A DNA stretch of 64,000 nt from JAYUJH01 sp043765375 (GTDB lineage Bacteria > Pseudomonadota > Alphaproteobacteria > Rickettsiales > UBA998): the NCBI GenBank assembly GCA_043765375.1, contig JAYUJH010000016.1, positions 49,091-113,090 on the forward strand, written 5' to 3'. A program made the translations under genes and the position numbers. The notes under the pieces were generated by a model, which did no database searches, was not told where the DNA came from, and saw only the letters and a program-made list of their open reading frames with translations. Shown here piece after piece: positions 16,008 through 25,810 of the stretch (positions are counted from its first letter, which is position 1; every line of letters begins with the position of its first letter).

Positions 16008-16689
16008 AGTCCATTAATTCTAACACTTCAATGCGGTGGTTGGGTAATTGTGGAATTGCACGCACATCGGGGCTGGAGAAAATAACCATACCACCTTTGT
16101 CAGCGTGAGAGTTTAACAGCCCGCAAAGTAAATTAATTCCGCTTGCATCTAAATGGTTGAATGGCTCGTCTAAAATCCATAATGTTGCGGGGATTAGCAA
16201 TAATCGTGTGAGTGCAACTCGGCGTTTCCACCCACTAGAGAGGTCAGATACACGATGTTGGAGATATGGTTTTAATTGCATATAATGTATGCTAGCGGGC
16301 AGGCGTTGTGGTTGCCCCCATAATGTTGCGATATATTCTAATTGTCGTTGCACGGTTAGAGTTGGAATTAAACCATTAGCATCACCAAGCCATATCATTT
16401 TACCGTCATAATCCTCGGGGCGATTAATTGGCAAGCCACAAAATGTTAAATCACCGCTTTCAATATGATGCAAGCCCGCTAATTGTTTGAGAAATGTGGT
16501 TTTACCTGTGCCATTTGGGGCAGTAACGGCTATGATTGCCCCTTCAGTTAGAGTTAGGGTAACATTCTCATAGAGCATCACTCCTTGCATTTGCGCCGAT
16601 ATATTATTAAGCGTTAGCGTTGTCTGTGGCAGCTGTGGTAGCTGTGGATTTTGTGGGTTTTGCTGGTGAATGTGTGTTGATTGTTCCAT
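15997..16689 (-). CDS. ccmA: Cytochrome c maturation ABC transporter ATP-binding protein CcmA
   Basis: 230 aa from the ATG at 16689; a TTG 39 nt upstream would add an atypical tail. It is a single ABC ATPase domain: Walker A APNGTGKTT, signature LSSGWKRRVALTRLLL, Walker B LWILDEPFNHLD. The block WLGDANGLIPTLTVQRQL matches the CcmA pattern. CcmA powers CcmBC to release holo-CcmE for heme delivery. ccmB and ccmC are not next to it, but ccmE, ccmF, ccmG and ccmH are at 26655-30820, which supports the call. The N-terminal 20 residues are Gln/Pro-rich with short repeats (NPQLPQLPQ). Confidence 0.82.
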   Translation of the reverse strand: MEQSTHIHQQNPQNPQLPQLPQTTLTLNNISAQMQGVMLYENVTLTLTEGAIIAVTAPNGTGKTTFLKQLAGLHHIESGDLTFCGLPINRPEDYDGKMIWLGDANGLIPTLTVQRQLEYIATLWGQPQRLPASIHYMQLKPYLQHRVSDLSSGWKRRVALTRLLLIPATLWILDEPFNHLDASGINLLCGLLNSHADKGGMVIFSSPDVRAIPQLPNHRIEVLELMDFIK

Positions 16690-16807
16690 ATTATTAAAAT
16701 ATCTAGCAATAAAACCATTAATACACAAATATAACTTGCATAATTATAATAAAAAATTAAAAGTTTTATTATAATAATTCATATTCATTGATAAATCAGG
16801 GGAATAA

Positions 16808-19522
16808 ATGGCGCAGCATCAATCATTAGATAGTTTTAAGTCACTGGATAGTTTCAAAGCACGCTCAATCCTAAATGTAGGGGCGCAGGAATATGTTTAT
16901 TATTCTTTGCCAATAGCAGCGAAAGCATTGGGTTTTGAATTGGATAATATGCCATATTCGTTGAAAGTTTTGTTTGAAAATATGTTGCGTTATGAAGATG
17001 GAAATACGGTTACAAAATCTGATATCCAAGCATTTGCAGATTGGCTGAAAACTGGAAAATCGGAGCATGAAATTGCCTATCGCCCTGCTCGTGTGCTGAT
17101 GCAGGATTTTACAGGCGTTCCCGCCGTGGTGGATTTGGCGGCGATGCGTGATGCAGTAGCCCGCAAAGGTGGCAATTCAAGCGTGATTAACCCGCTTTCA
17201 CCCGTTGATTTGGTGATTGACCATTCGGTGATGGTGGATAATTATGGTGAAGCTGATTCATATGCGAAAAATGTTGCGCTAGAGATGGAGCGCAATGGTG
17301 AGCGATATGAGTTTTTGCGCTGGGGGCAAGATGCGTTTGCTAACTTCAGAGTTGTGCCACCAGGGACAGGGATTTGTCATCAAGTTAATCTTGAATATTT
17401 AGCGCAAGGTGTGTGGACAAAAGAGGAGCATGGTGCCAATGGAAAGTTAGAAGTTGTTGCTTATCCTGATACACTCGTTGGAACTGACAGCCATACAACT
17501 ATGATTAATGGTTTGGGCGTTCTAGGTTGGGGCGTTGGCGGGATTGAAGCGGAAGCAGCAATGCTTGGGCAGCCCGTTTCTATGCTAATTCCCGATGTGA
17601 TTGGGTTCAAGCTGGAAGGCGCACTTGCTGAGGGCGTAACCGCAACTGACCTTGTGCTAACAGCGGTTGAAATATTGCGCAAAGCTGGGGTTGTCGGCAA
17701 GTTTGTTGAGTTCTACGGCTCGGGCTTGGCGAATATGTCATTGGCGGATCGGGCGACGATTGCGAATATGGCACCTGAATATGGCGCAACTTGTGGAATA
17801 TTCCCAATAGATTCTGAGACAATTGCTTATTTGCATTTGAGCGGACGTGAAGAACAGCGCATTGCATTGGTGGAAGCATATGCTAAGGCGCAAGGAATGT
17901 GGCGTAATGATTCAGCAAAAATCAAGTTTAGTGATGAATTATATCTCAATATTAGCGATGTTTTGCCTTGCATTTCGGGGCCAAAACGCCCGCAAGATAA
18001 GATTTTGCTAACAAATGCGGTGGCATCATTTGTGAAAGAACTGCCAAGCCTAAATGTGGGAACACATGCGTCAACGGATAAAATCGCTGTGAAGGATAAG
18101 GATTTTGCAATTAGCCATGGCGATGTGGTGATTGCAGCAATCACGAGTTGCACCAACACTTCCAACCCTAGCGTGATGATAGCGGCGGGATTAGTTGCTC
18201 GCAAAGCTCGCGCGCTTGGTTTGCAGGTGAAGCCGTGGGTTAAAACCTCGCTCGCCCCTGGCTCTAAGGTAGTGACGGAATATCTGAAGGCAGCGGGCTT
18301 GCAAGAGGATTTGGACGCAATGGGTTTCAATCTAGTGGGCTATGGTTGCACCACTTGCATTGGTAATTCAGGGCCTTTAATGAGTGAGATTGAGGATATT
18401 GTTAAATCAGAGAAGCTGGTCGTTGCCTCGGTTTTGTCGGGCAATCGCAATTTTGAAGGGCGAGTTCACCCGCTGGTGAAGGCTAATTATCTTGCATCGC
18501 CTCCATTAGTGGTGGCTTATGCTTTGGCAGGGTCGTTATACATTGATATAACCAAAGATATGTTGGGGACGGATACTAATGGCAAGCCCGTTTATTTGGC
18601 GGATATTTGGCCAAGCAATGCCGAAATAAAGCAAGTGGTGCAAAAATGTGTCACTCGTGATATGTTTATGCGTAAATATAAAGATGTGTTTAGTGGTGAT
18701 GAATTGTGGCAAGCAATCAAACCCGCCAAAAGCAACACTTACTCATGGAACAGTGCAAGCACTTATGTGCAGCACCCACCATTTTTTGAAGATGCAACGA
18801 TGGATTTAAGCGACATTCACGGAGCGAAATTATTGGCAATTTTGGGGGATAGCGTCACAACTGACCATATTTCACCCGCTGGAAACATTGCAAACAACTC
18901 TCCCGCAGCGCAATATTTGCAGGCGAACAAAGTTGAGCGAGTGGATTTCAATTCTTATGGTGCTAGGCGTGGCAACCATGAAGTGATGATGCGTGGCACA
19001 TTTGCCAATATACGTATCAAAAATGAGATGTTGCAAGGAGTTGAGGGCGGGTTAACCAAATATATTCCATCTGGTGAACAAATGGCGATATATGATGCAG
19101 CAATGCGTTATCAAGCAGATGGCACGCCACTTGTTATTATGGCAGGCAAGGAATATGGCACGGGTTCATCTCGTGATTGGGCAGCCAAAGGCACAAGATT
19201 GCTTGGCGTGAAGGCGGTGATTGCTGAGAGTTTTGAACGAATCCACCGCTCCAATTTAGTGGGAATGGGGATCTTGCCCCTAGTTTTCAATGATGGATTA
19301 ACTCGCCATGATTTGAAATTAACTGGCGATGAAACTTTTGCCTTTAGCGGAATTGGCAAGTTAAGCCCCGCTTGCAATATTGGGTGCGAAATTAAATATG
19401 CAAATGGTGAGGTTAAAAATATCAATTTATTATGCCGTATTGACACACAAAATGAGCTGGAATATTATAAATCAGGCGGAATATTGCAATATGTAATGTT
19501 AGGTTTGACAAATGCTGCATAA
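16808..19522 (+). CDS. acnA: Aconitate hydratase A
   Basis: 904 aa. Converts citrate to isocitrate in the TCA cycle with a [4Fe-4S] cluster. The cluster cysteines are in AAITSCTNTSNPSVM and GYGCTTCIGNSGPL; substrate-binding blocks include GTDSHTTMINGLGVLGWGVGG and GKEYGTGSSRDWAAKG in the swivel domain. Length and domain order fit AcnA/IRP-type rather than AcnB. A GGGGA ribosome-binding site precedes the ATG. The first residues contain a duplicated hexapeptide (SLDSFK twice), from an 18-bp tandem duplication at 16823-16858. Adjacent genes diverge (ccmA) or follow (hypothetical at 19575), so it is probably transcribed alone or with the next gene. Confidence 0.97.
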   Translation: MAQHQSLDSFKSLDSFKARSILNVGAQEYVYYSLPIAAKALGFELDNMPYSLKVLFENMLRYEDGNTVTKSDIQAFADWLKTGKSEHEIAYRPARVLMQDFTGVPAVVDLAAMRDAVARKGGNSSVINPLSPVDLVIDHSVMVDNYGEADSYAKNVALEMERNGERYEFLRWGQDAFANFRVVPPGTGICHQVNLEYLAQGVWTKEEHGANGKLEVVAYPDTLVGTDSHTTMINGLGVLGWGVGGIEAEAAMLGQPVSMLIPDVIGFKLEGALAEGVTATDLVLTAVEILRKAGVVGKFVEFYGSGLANMSLADRATIANMAPEYGATCGIFPIDSETIAYLHLSGREEQRIALVEAYAKAQGMWRNDSAKIKFSDELYLNISDVLPCISGPKRPQDKILLTNAVASFVKELPSLNVGTHASTDKIAVKDKDFAISHGDVVIAAITSCTNTSNPSVMIAAGLVARKARALGLQVKPWVKTSLAPGSKVVTEYLKAAGLQEDLDAMGFNLVGYGCTTCIGNSGPLMSEIEDIVKSEKLVVASVLSGNRNFEGRVHPLVKANYLASPPLVVAYALAGSLYIDITKDMLGTDTNGKPVYLADIWPSNAEIKQVVQKCVTRDMFMRKYKDVFSGDELWQAIKPAKSNTYSWNSASTYVQHPPFFEDATMDLSDIHGAKLLAILGDSVTTDHISPAGNIANNSPAAQYLQANKVERVDFNSYGARRGNHEVMMRGTFANIRIKNEMLQGVEGGLTKYIPSGEQMAIYDAAMRYQADGTPLVIMAGKEYGTGSSRDWAAKGTRLLGVKAVIAESFERIHRSNLVGMGILPLVFNDGLTRHDLKLTGDETFAFSGIGKLSPACNIGCEIKYANGEVKNINLLCRIDTQNELEYYKSGGILQYVMLGLTNAA

Positions 19523-19574
19523 ATCTATATTTTAAGATTAATATGAAAATCAAAGTAAAAGTGGGTGCTATTGC

Positions 19575-19928
19575 ATGAATACAGATAAATATGATCCAGA
19601 TAATATTTCCCGAATCATTATGTTGATTTATGGAACGATGGAACATGGTGGGCCATTTTGGTGTTATGTAGCGGTGAAGCCAAGCATGTATGACGCTTTC
19701 AAATCCGCTGAAACTGGTGGAACGTTGGATTTATATGAGTTTGAGCCATATGGTGAAATTATTGTTTCAGCGGAGGGCGAAGTTCCACCCGATGAAGTGA
19801 CGATCAAAGTTGCGGAAATGTATGGCACTGACCCTAGCACATTCTTTCAACCAATTGACCCTAAAAAAGTTATTGCGGAAAAAATCCAAGAACTGAAAGA
19901 TATGGAAGAGCAACAGGCAAACGGTTAG
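19575..19928 (+). CDS. Conserved-looking small acidic protein of unknown function
   Basis: 117 aa, no signal peptide or membrane segment. Residues 12-33 (RIIMLIYGTMEHGGPFWCYV) and 52-86 (LYEFEPYGEIIVSAEGEVPP, then a helix ending MYGTDPSTFF) look like an ordered alpha/beta fold; the C-terminus is a charged helix (IQELKDMEEQQ). I do not recognise the family. It starts 52 nt after acnA and its codon use is like its neighbours, so it is likely a real gene expressed with acnA. Confidence 0.75.
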   Translation: MNTDKYDPDNISRIIMLIYGTMEHGGPFWCYVAVKPSMYDAFKSAETGGTLDLYEFEPYGEIIVSAEGEVPPDEVTIKVAEMYGTDPSTFFQPIDPKKVIAEKIQELKDMEEQQANG

Positions 19929-20058
19929 AATAAATATTGAACGAGGCTTTAGGCAAGACAAAACAATATTTGAGAGAATATAACATTAAAATATAGTTGT
20001 GTTGCGGGGGCTGTATTTTAGCAAAAGTTCGTTTGAATGTGTTAATATATATGTATAT

Positions 20059-20844
20059 ATGACAAAATTAACAATATTAGGGTGTGGTGCATCATCTGGC
20101 GTGCCAATAATAGGTTGTGAATGTGCAGTTTGTTGTTCAGATAATCCGAAAAACAAGCGATTGCGGGCGAGCGTGGTGTTTGAAAATGAGAGCGGTTCAA
20201 AGCTACTGATTGATGCGTCACCTGATTTGCGTCAACAGGCACTAGCGAATAATATAACCCAAGTTGATGGTTTGATAATCACTCACGCACATGCTGACCA
20301 TTGCCACGGGCTTGATGATTTTCGCCCGTTTAACTTCAGTAAAAATGATGCGATAGATTTGGTTGCAACACAATATACTATGAATGAGCTAAAAGAACGG
20401 TTCGCCTATGTTTTCAAGGAGCATAAGCACCAATATGGTTGGTATAAACCCGCATTTAATGAGCGAATAATAGATGTGCAAAATGCGCCTGCGTCAGTTG
20501 AAGTGGCTGGCATGAAGACAATTATTTTTCAACAAACTCATGGCAGAATTAACACGCTCGGGGTGCGAGTGGGTGATATCGCTTATTCTACTGATGTAAA
20601 TCACTTGAGTGATGCGGCGTTTGCAGCATTGGCGGGCGTGGAAATATGGGTGGTGGATTGCCTGCGTTATACGCCTGCGCCCACTCATTCGCATTTGGAG
20701 CAAACCTTAAAATGGATTGAGCGGGTGAAACCTAAGAGGGCAATCTTAACTCACATGGCGCATGAAATAGGTTATGATGAGTTGCGTCACATTTTACCCA
20801 CCAACGTTGAACCAGCTTATGATGGCATGATTTTGGAAGTATAA
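20059..20844 (+). CDS. MBL-fold metal-dependent hydrolase (PhnP-like)
   Basis: 261 aa from the ATG at 20059, whose product begins MTKLTILGCGASSGVPIIGC as in PhnP-like proteins; the longer TTG start at 19999 adds an unrelated tail. The metallo-beta-lactamase metal motif is THAHADHCHGLDD, with later ligands in FQQTHGRINTLG and LTHMAHEIGYDEL. Cysteines in GCECAVCCSDNP match the structural zinc site of PhnP (a cyclic ribose phosphodiesterase). The natural substrate in this organism is unknown; no phosphonate genes are nearby. Confidence 0.85.
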   Translation: MTKLTILGCGASSGVPIIGCECAVCCSDNPKNKRLRASVVFENESGSKLLIDASPDLRQQALANNITQVDGLIITHAHADHCHGLDDFRPFNFSKNDAIDLVATQYTMNELKERFAYVFKEHKHQYGWYKPAFNERIIDVQNAPASVEVAGMKTIIFQQTHGRINTLGVRVGDIAYSTDVNHLSDAAFAALAGVEIWVVDCLRYTPAPTHSHLEQTLKWIERVKPKRAILTHMAHEIGYDELRHILPTNVEPAYDGMILEV

Positions 20845-20894
20845 TTGATATTTTCATTTGCCAGTTTTTAATTCATCAATTATAAGTGCAAGTT

Positions 20895-22886
20895 ATGTTT
20901 AATAAAATATTGATAGCAAATCGTGGCGAAATCGCCCTTAGAGTCATGCAAACCTGCCGTAAAATGGGGATAAAAACCGTTGCGGTTTATTCTGAGGCGG
21001 ATACTAACTCACGCCATGTGAAAGAGGCTGATGAGGCAATTTATATTGGCCCGTCGCCATCAGCACAAAGTTACCTCAATATACCCGCAATACTTGACGC
21101 AGTTGACCAAACGGGGGCGCAAGCGGTTCACCCCGGATATGGTTTTTTGTCAGAAAATCCACTATTCGCTGAAGCATTGGAAAAGCGGGGAGTTGCTTTG
21201 ATTGGCCCTTCATCATCGGCAATTCGGGCGATGGGTGACAAAATTGAATCCAAAAAATTGGCTAAAAAAGCTGGCGTAAATGTTGTCCCCGGGGGGATTG
21301 ATGCGGTTAGCACTTTAACGGAAGCCAAGAAACAATCGGCAAAAATTGGCTATCCTGTGATGATTAAAGCAGCGGCGGGCGGTGGTGGCAAGGGCATGCG
21401 AGTGGCATGGTCAGAAGATGAGCTAAAAGATGGAATGCGCCTTGCATCATCGGAAGCACGTTCAAGTTTTGGTGATGCAAGGGTGTTTATTGAAAAGTTT
21501 TTTGATAATCCTCGCCATATTGAGATTCAAATATTAGCGGATAAGCATGGTAATATTGTGCATTTGGGTGAGCGTGAATGTTCAATTCAACGCCGTCATC
21601 AAAAGGTGATTGAGGAAGCTCCGAGTTCTTTTGTTGATCCAGCGTTACGGGCGAAAATGGGGCGACAATCAGTTGCTCTTGCCAAAAAAGTGGGCTATTT
21701 TTCAGTTGGAACTGTTGAGTTTATTGTTGATGACAAGAAAAACTTTTACTTTCTGGAGATGAATACAAGATTGCAAGTTGAACATCGTGTGACGGAATTA
21801 ATCACTGATATTGATTTAGTGGAATGGATGATTAGGATAGCAGATGGTGACAAGCTAGATTTTGCACAAAAAGATGTGCAATTTAATGGTTGGGCGTTTG
21901 AATCACGGGTTTATGCGGAAGACCCTAAGCGTGGATTTTTACCTTCCATCGGGCGCATAACTCGCTATGAAGAGCCGCAAGCGCAAGCTGATGAACGCAT
22001 TTTAATTGATACGGGTATTTATGGCGGGGGTGAGGTGAGCATGTTTTATGACCCGATGATTGCCAAAGTTTGCACCCACGCAAGCAATCGTCCCGCTGCG
22101 TTAGAGAGCATGAAATCTGCATTGGCAGCTTATGTGGTGGAAGGGGTTGCGCATAATATTAGCTTTTTGCAATCAATTCTCAATCATGACCGCTTCAAAC
22201 GGGGAGATATCTCCACTAATTTTATTGCACAGGAATATCCCGAGGGTTACGCCAAATCAACACTTACAGATGAAAATCTGCGAGTGTTTATTGGCGTTGG
22301 AGTATTCGCATATCTCAAAGATGCAAATAGGGCGGCGCAAACAACGGGGCAGTTGGCGGGCTATCATCGTGTGATTGCAGCTCGTTGGGTGGTGCATATT
22401 GATGGCAGTGATTATCCAATTATTGCAACAAAAGTTGATGGTGGATATGATATTAGCTTTGGCACTGGCGTTGCAACAGTTCGTTCAAATTGGGAGCTAG
22501 GGCGGAGATTATTTCAAGGGACGGTTAATGATGAGCCAATTAGTGTGCAAATCAAGCCAATAACGGAAGGGTTTGAGCTACATTATGGCGGTTCAGAAAC
22601 TAAAGTGAAAGTGCGAACGCCACGGGTGGCAGAACTTGCGGTGCATATGCCAAAAACTGATGAAGCGGATAATCGCAATCAACTTTATGCACCGATAACT
22701 GGGTTGGTGGCAAGCGTTGGTGTGAAAGAAGGGGATCAAGTTTATGCGGGGCAGGAATTGCTGAGCATTGAGGCGATGAAAATGCAAAATATTTTCAAAG
22801 CGTCGCATGATTCAATTGTGCGCAAATTATATGTTGAGGCAGGCAAGACAATTCGTGCAAATCAGTTGATGATTGAGTTTGAATGA
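20895..22886 (+). CDS. pccA: Propionyl-CoA carboxylase biotin-containing alpha subunit
   Basis: 663 aa from the ATG at 20895 (a GTG at 20886 is also in frame). The biotin carboxylase part begins FNKILIANRGEIALRVMQTC and has the ATP-grasp loop AAAGGGGKGMRVAW and the catalytic stretch EMNTRLQVEHRVTELI. The C-terminal biotinyl domain carries the modified lysine in SIEAMKMQN. Having both domains in one chain with a BT-like linker matches PccA rather than AccC. It acts with PccB to make methylmalonyl-CoA. pccB is not in the window. 3-methylcrotonyl-CoA carboxylase alpha is a less likely alternative of the same architecture. Confidence 0.88.
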   Translation: MFNKILIANRGEIALRVMQTCRKMGIKTVAVYSEADTNSRHVKEADEAIYIGPSPSAQSYLNIPAILDAVDQTGAQAVHPGYGFLSENPLFAEALEKRGVALIGPSSSAIRAMGDKIESKKLAKKAGVNVVPGGIDAVSTLTEAKKQSAKIGYPVMIKAAAGGGGKGMRVAWSEDELKDGMRLASSEARSSFGDARVFIEKFFDNPRHIEIQILADKHGNIVHLGERECSIQRRHQKVIEEAPSSFVDPALRAKMGRQSVALAKKVGYFSVGTVEFIVDDKKNFYFLEMNTRLQVEHRVTELITDIDLVEWMIRIADGDKLDFAQKDVQFNGWAFESRVYAEDPKRGFLPSIGRITRYEEPQAQADERILIDTGIYGGGEVSMFYDPMIAKVCTHASNRPAALESMKSALAAYVVEGVAHNISFLQSILNHDRFKRGDISTNFIAQEYPEGYAKSTLTDENLRVFIGVGVFAYLKDANRAAQTTGQLAGYHRVIAARWVVHIDGSDYPIIATKVDGGYDISFGTGVATVRSNWELGRRLFQGTVNDEPISVQIKPITEGFELHYGGSETKVKVRTPRVAELAVHMPKTDEADNRNQLYAPITGLVASVGVKEGDQVYAGQELLSIEAMKMQNIFKASHDSIVRKLYVEAGKTIRANQLMIEFE

Positions 22887-22904
22887 TGGATATGAGTGGT
22901 TATT

Positions 22905-23216
22905 ATGACTGATAATTTGGTGATTTTTGAACAATATAATATCCGCAGAATATATGATGATAAAACCGAAACATGGTTTTTCTCAGTGATTGATGTGGTG
23001 CAAGCATTGATTGAACAAGCTGATTATCAGGCTGCGAGGAAATATTGGAACAAGTTAAAGCAAAGATTGAGCGAAGAAGGAAGTGAACTGGTGACAAATT
23101 GTCACCAGTTGAAAATGACGGCAAATGACGGCAAAGTGCGCTTAACCGATGTTGCAAATGCGCAAACATTATTGCGATTAATTCAATCTAAAACAAAAAA
23201 TATTGCTATTAAATGA
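22905..23216 (+). pseudogene. Bro-N antirepressor-type domain protein, probably truncated
   Basis: 103 aa from the ATG at 22905. Almost the whole product is a Bro-N domain: NLVIFEQYNIRRIYDDKTET, WFFSVIDVVQALIEQ, ARKYWNKLKQRLSEEGSEL, and DVANAQTLLRLIQS. In phage and mobile-element antirepressors the block LLRLIQS continues into a longer conserved region; here it stops after an unrelated KTKNIAIK. It thus looks like a fragment of a horizontally acquired gene, though a short functional regulator cannot be excluded. It begins 18 nt after pccA and its end overlaps the alr start by 4 nt, so it is transcribed with them. No other phage genes are nearby. Confidence 0.7.
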
Positions 23217-24340
23217 CAAATGTTGCAACATTAAAGGTTGATTTGCAAGTATTGGTTGCTAATTGGCAAACTCTTTCACGGTTGCATGGTGGCGAAAAAC
23301 CAGATATGACGGCTGCGGTGGTGAAGGCAAATGCTTATGGGTTGGGAGCGGTGCAAGCGGTTGAATCCTTGCAAAATGCTGGGTGCAAGCATTTTTTTGT
23401 TGCCACATTAAGCGAGGCGATTGCTTTACGGCAAAATATTAATATAGCCAAAGAGGCATTCAAGCCTGAGATATATGTTTTTCAAGGCGTGCTTAAAGGC
23501 GAAGAAAGCGAATATCTGCATCATGAATTACACCCTATCATCAACCATGTTGCGGGTTTGAAAGCGTGGCTTGCGGTGCAAAATGATGCAAAGGCAAAAT
23601 CCGCTATTATTAATATTGATTCTGGTATGAACCGTCTGGGGTTGAGTGCATCAGATTTGGACGATGAAACAATATTGCAAATGGCGAAATCCCTAAAAGC
23701 GGATTTACTGATGACGCATTATGCTTGTGCATCGGATTTGAGCCACCCAAAAAATGCACATCAATTTGAGGTGATGAAGCGGGTGGAAAAACAATTGCCA
23801 CATTTAACTACCTGCTATGCGAACTCGGCAGCACATTTTCTGCCCCGCAATTATCATGGTGCAATATCTCGCCCCGGTTGCGCCCTTTATGGGATTAACC
23901 CGCTGGATAATAATACAGCTTGCCATTCATCGTCGCAAATGCAGCCAGTTGCCGAGCTTTCTGCTCCAATTTTGCAATTGCGAACTTTGCATAAATCAGA
24001 GGTGATTGGATATGGCGCAACCGAAACTCTGCCCAAAGGTGCAATTATATTGACGGCAGGAATTGGTTATGCTGATGGGATTCACCGCCAAGCAAGCCAT
24101 AGTTTATATGGGTTTATGGGGGAGCATCGCTTGCCACAAATTGGGCGCATCACGATGGATATGACCTGCTATAATGCAAGCAATGTGCCGCAATCTGTGT
24201 TGGAGAGCGCAAGCAGCCTCATGATAATAGATAAAACACAGCAAACCGTTAATGATTTAGCGAGTATTTATAACACAATCGGCTATGAAGTGCTGACCTC
24301 AATTGGCGAACGTGTTAAAAGGGAATATACCACAAAATAA
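23213..24340 (+). CDS. alr: Alanine racemase
   Basis: 375 aa. Interconverts L- and D-alanine for peptidoglycan. The PLP lysine is K38 in VVKANAYGLG, the catalytic tyrosine is in IGYGATETLPKG, and INIDSGMNRLGL and GRITMDMTCYN are family blocks. The ATG overlaps the stop of the Bro-N fragment (ATGA), suggesting translational coupling to that gene. A 77-bp AT-rich gap separates it from argJ. Confidence 0.95.
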   Translation: MTNVATLKVDLQVLVANWQTLSRLHGGEKPDMTAAVVKANAYGLGAVQAVESLQNAGCKHFFVATLSEAIALRQNINIAKEAFKPEIYVFQGVLKGEESEYLHHELHPIINHVAGLKAWLAVQNDAKAKSAIINIDSGMNRLGLSASDLDDETILQMAKSLKADLLMTHYACASDLSHPKNAHQFEVMKRVEKQLPHLTTCYANSAAHFLPRNYHGAISRPGCALYGINPLDNNTACHSSSQMQPVAELSAPILQLRTLHKSEVIGYGATETLPKGAIILTAGIGYADGIHRQASHSLYGFMGEHRLPQIGRITMDMTCYNASNVPQSVLESASSLMIIDKTQQTVNDLASIYNTIGYEVLTSIGERVKREYTTK

Positions 24341-24417
24341 AAAATCTTATATAGTTAAAAACCCTATACAGTTGCAGATAAACGCACTATATATGGAGTG
24401 TAATATATGGATTTTTT

Positions 24418-25803
24418 ATGAAAATATCACCAAACGAAATGTCACCAAACGAAACATCGCCTCAAGCAGTGCTTACCAATACAAAATCGCCCCTAGCACC
24501 GCAAGAATATGCTATATTACCCGCCATTAAAGGGGTGCAGATATCCACCATTAATGCTGGAATAAAATATCAAGGGCGGGACGAAATGCTATTAATGAGT
24601 TTTGTTGATGCCCATAATAGTAATAATTATAATAATGATGAAGATAGTGGGGCGCATATTGCTGGTGTTTATACACGTTCGCAAACTGCTGCTGCACCCG
24701 TTGCATGGTGTCGGGCGGCTTGTGCTGGTGGCAAAATCAAAGCATTGCTGGTGAATGCGGGTAATGCAAACGCATTTACGGGGGCAAAAGGTGTTGCGGA
24801 TACGCAAATATTGGCTGAAACAGTCGCCAAACATTTGAATTGTGACGCTGAAGACGTGATGATTTGCTCCACGGGAGTGATTGGTGAGTTTTTACCGATT
24901 GACAAAATGGTGCAAGGGATTCACGGCTTGATTGATGGCTTGATTGATGGCTTAAAAACATCGCAAGATAAATCTGCAACCCTTGATGCAACTTTTGGCG
25001 CAAATGGTGATTGTTGGGCAAAAGCCGCAAAAACTATTATGACAACCGATACATTCCCAAAAATTCTTACTCGCACAGTGAAAATTGGTGATACTACCGT
25101 TAATATCAATGGAATTGCCAAAGGGTCTGGTATGATTGCCCCTGACATGGCGACAATGCTTGGTTTTATTGTTACTGATGCCAACTTGCCGTCATATGTG
25201 TTGCAACCATTACTCTCTCGTTATGCACAAAAAACTTTCAATTCCATCACGGTGGATAGTGATACTTCAACGAATGATACATTGCTATTAATCGCAACGG
25301 GGGCAGCTTCACATGCGCCAATAAGCAATGCAGGTGATGAATTACTGGACGATTTCAAGGCGGGATTGCGTGATTTAATGCAAGATTTGGCGATACAAAT
25401 TATATGTGATGGCGAGGGTGCAACTAAACTTATCACGATTAATGTGAGTGGTGCTGAAAATGAAGAATCCGCAAGAATAATTGGGTTAGCAGTTGCCAAT
25501 TCTCCGTTAGTCAAAACCGCATTAGCCGCAGGCGATCCAAATTGGGGGCGCATTATCGCCGCAATTGGTAAATCTGAACGCTGGGTCAATGAGCATAATA
25601 TCACCTTGCATATTGGTGATGAATTAGTTGCAAGCGGGGCGTGCGTTGCCGCATCTTACTCGGAGGCAAAGGCAAAGCAACATTTAGCATTATCACATGT
25701 AAATCTACATATTAATGTGGGAGTGGGTGAAGGCAAAGCTACTGTGTGGACGTGCGACCTAACCGAAGATTATATCAAAATTAACGCTAATTACAGAACA
25801 TAA
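24418..25803 (+). CDS. argJ: Bifunctional glutamate N-acetyltransferase / ornithine acetyltransferase ArgJ
   Basis: 461 aa. ArgJ moves acetyl from N-acetylornithine to glutamate in arginine synthesis. The self-cleavage and nucleophile threonine is in KGSGMIAPDMATMLGFIVTDA (read as KGSGMIAPDMATML then GFIVT). Other blocks are NAGNANAFTG, CSTGVIGEFLP and GDPNWGRIIAAIG. The first 23 residues are an extension with a duplicated SPNE motif (15-bp repeats at 24427-24456) before the usual SPLAP start. A 5-codon ORF (ATG at 24407, stop 24419-24421) overlaps the argJ ATG in an ATGA arrangement, so translation may be coupled. argH is at 61576-62967. Confidence 0.95.
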   Translation: MKISPNEMSPNETSPQAVLTNTKSPLAPQEYAILPAIKGVQISTINAGIKYQGRDEMLLMSFVDAHNSNNYNNDEDSGAHIAGVYTRSQTAAAPVAWCRAACAGGKIKALLVNAGNANAFTGAKGVADTQILAETVAKHLNCDAEDVMICSTGVIGEFLPIDKMVQGIHGLIDGLIDGLKTSQDKSATLDATFGANGDCWAKAAKTIMTTDTFPKILTRTVKIGDTTVNINGIAKGSGMIAPDMATMLGFIVTDANLPSYVLQPLLSRYAQKTFNSITVDSDTSTNDTLLLIATGAASHAPISNAGDELLDDFKAGLRDLMQDLAIQIICDGEGATKLITINVSGAENEESARIIGLAVANSPLVKTALAAGDPNWGRIIAAIGKSERWVNEHNITLHIGDELVASGACVAASYSEAKAKQHLALSHVNLHINVGVGEGKATVWTCDLTEDYIKINANYRT

Positions 25804-25810
25804 AGAAATC

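Noticed and set aside
17827..18330. 167-codon minus-strand frame within acnA
   Set aside because: Shadow of the aconitase gene, whose motifs are complete on the plus strand.
22905..23216. Prophage suspected from the Bro-N domain
   Set aside because: No integrase, capsid, lysis or attachment sequences were found nearby; neighbours are housekeeping genes.
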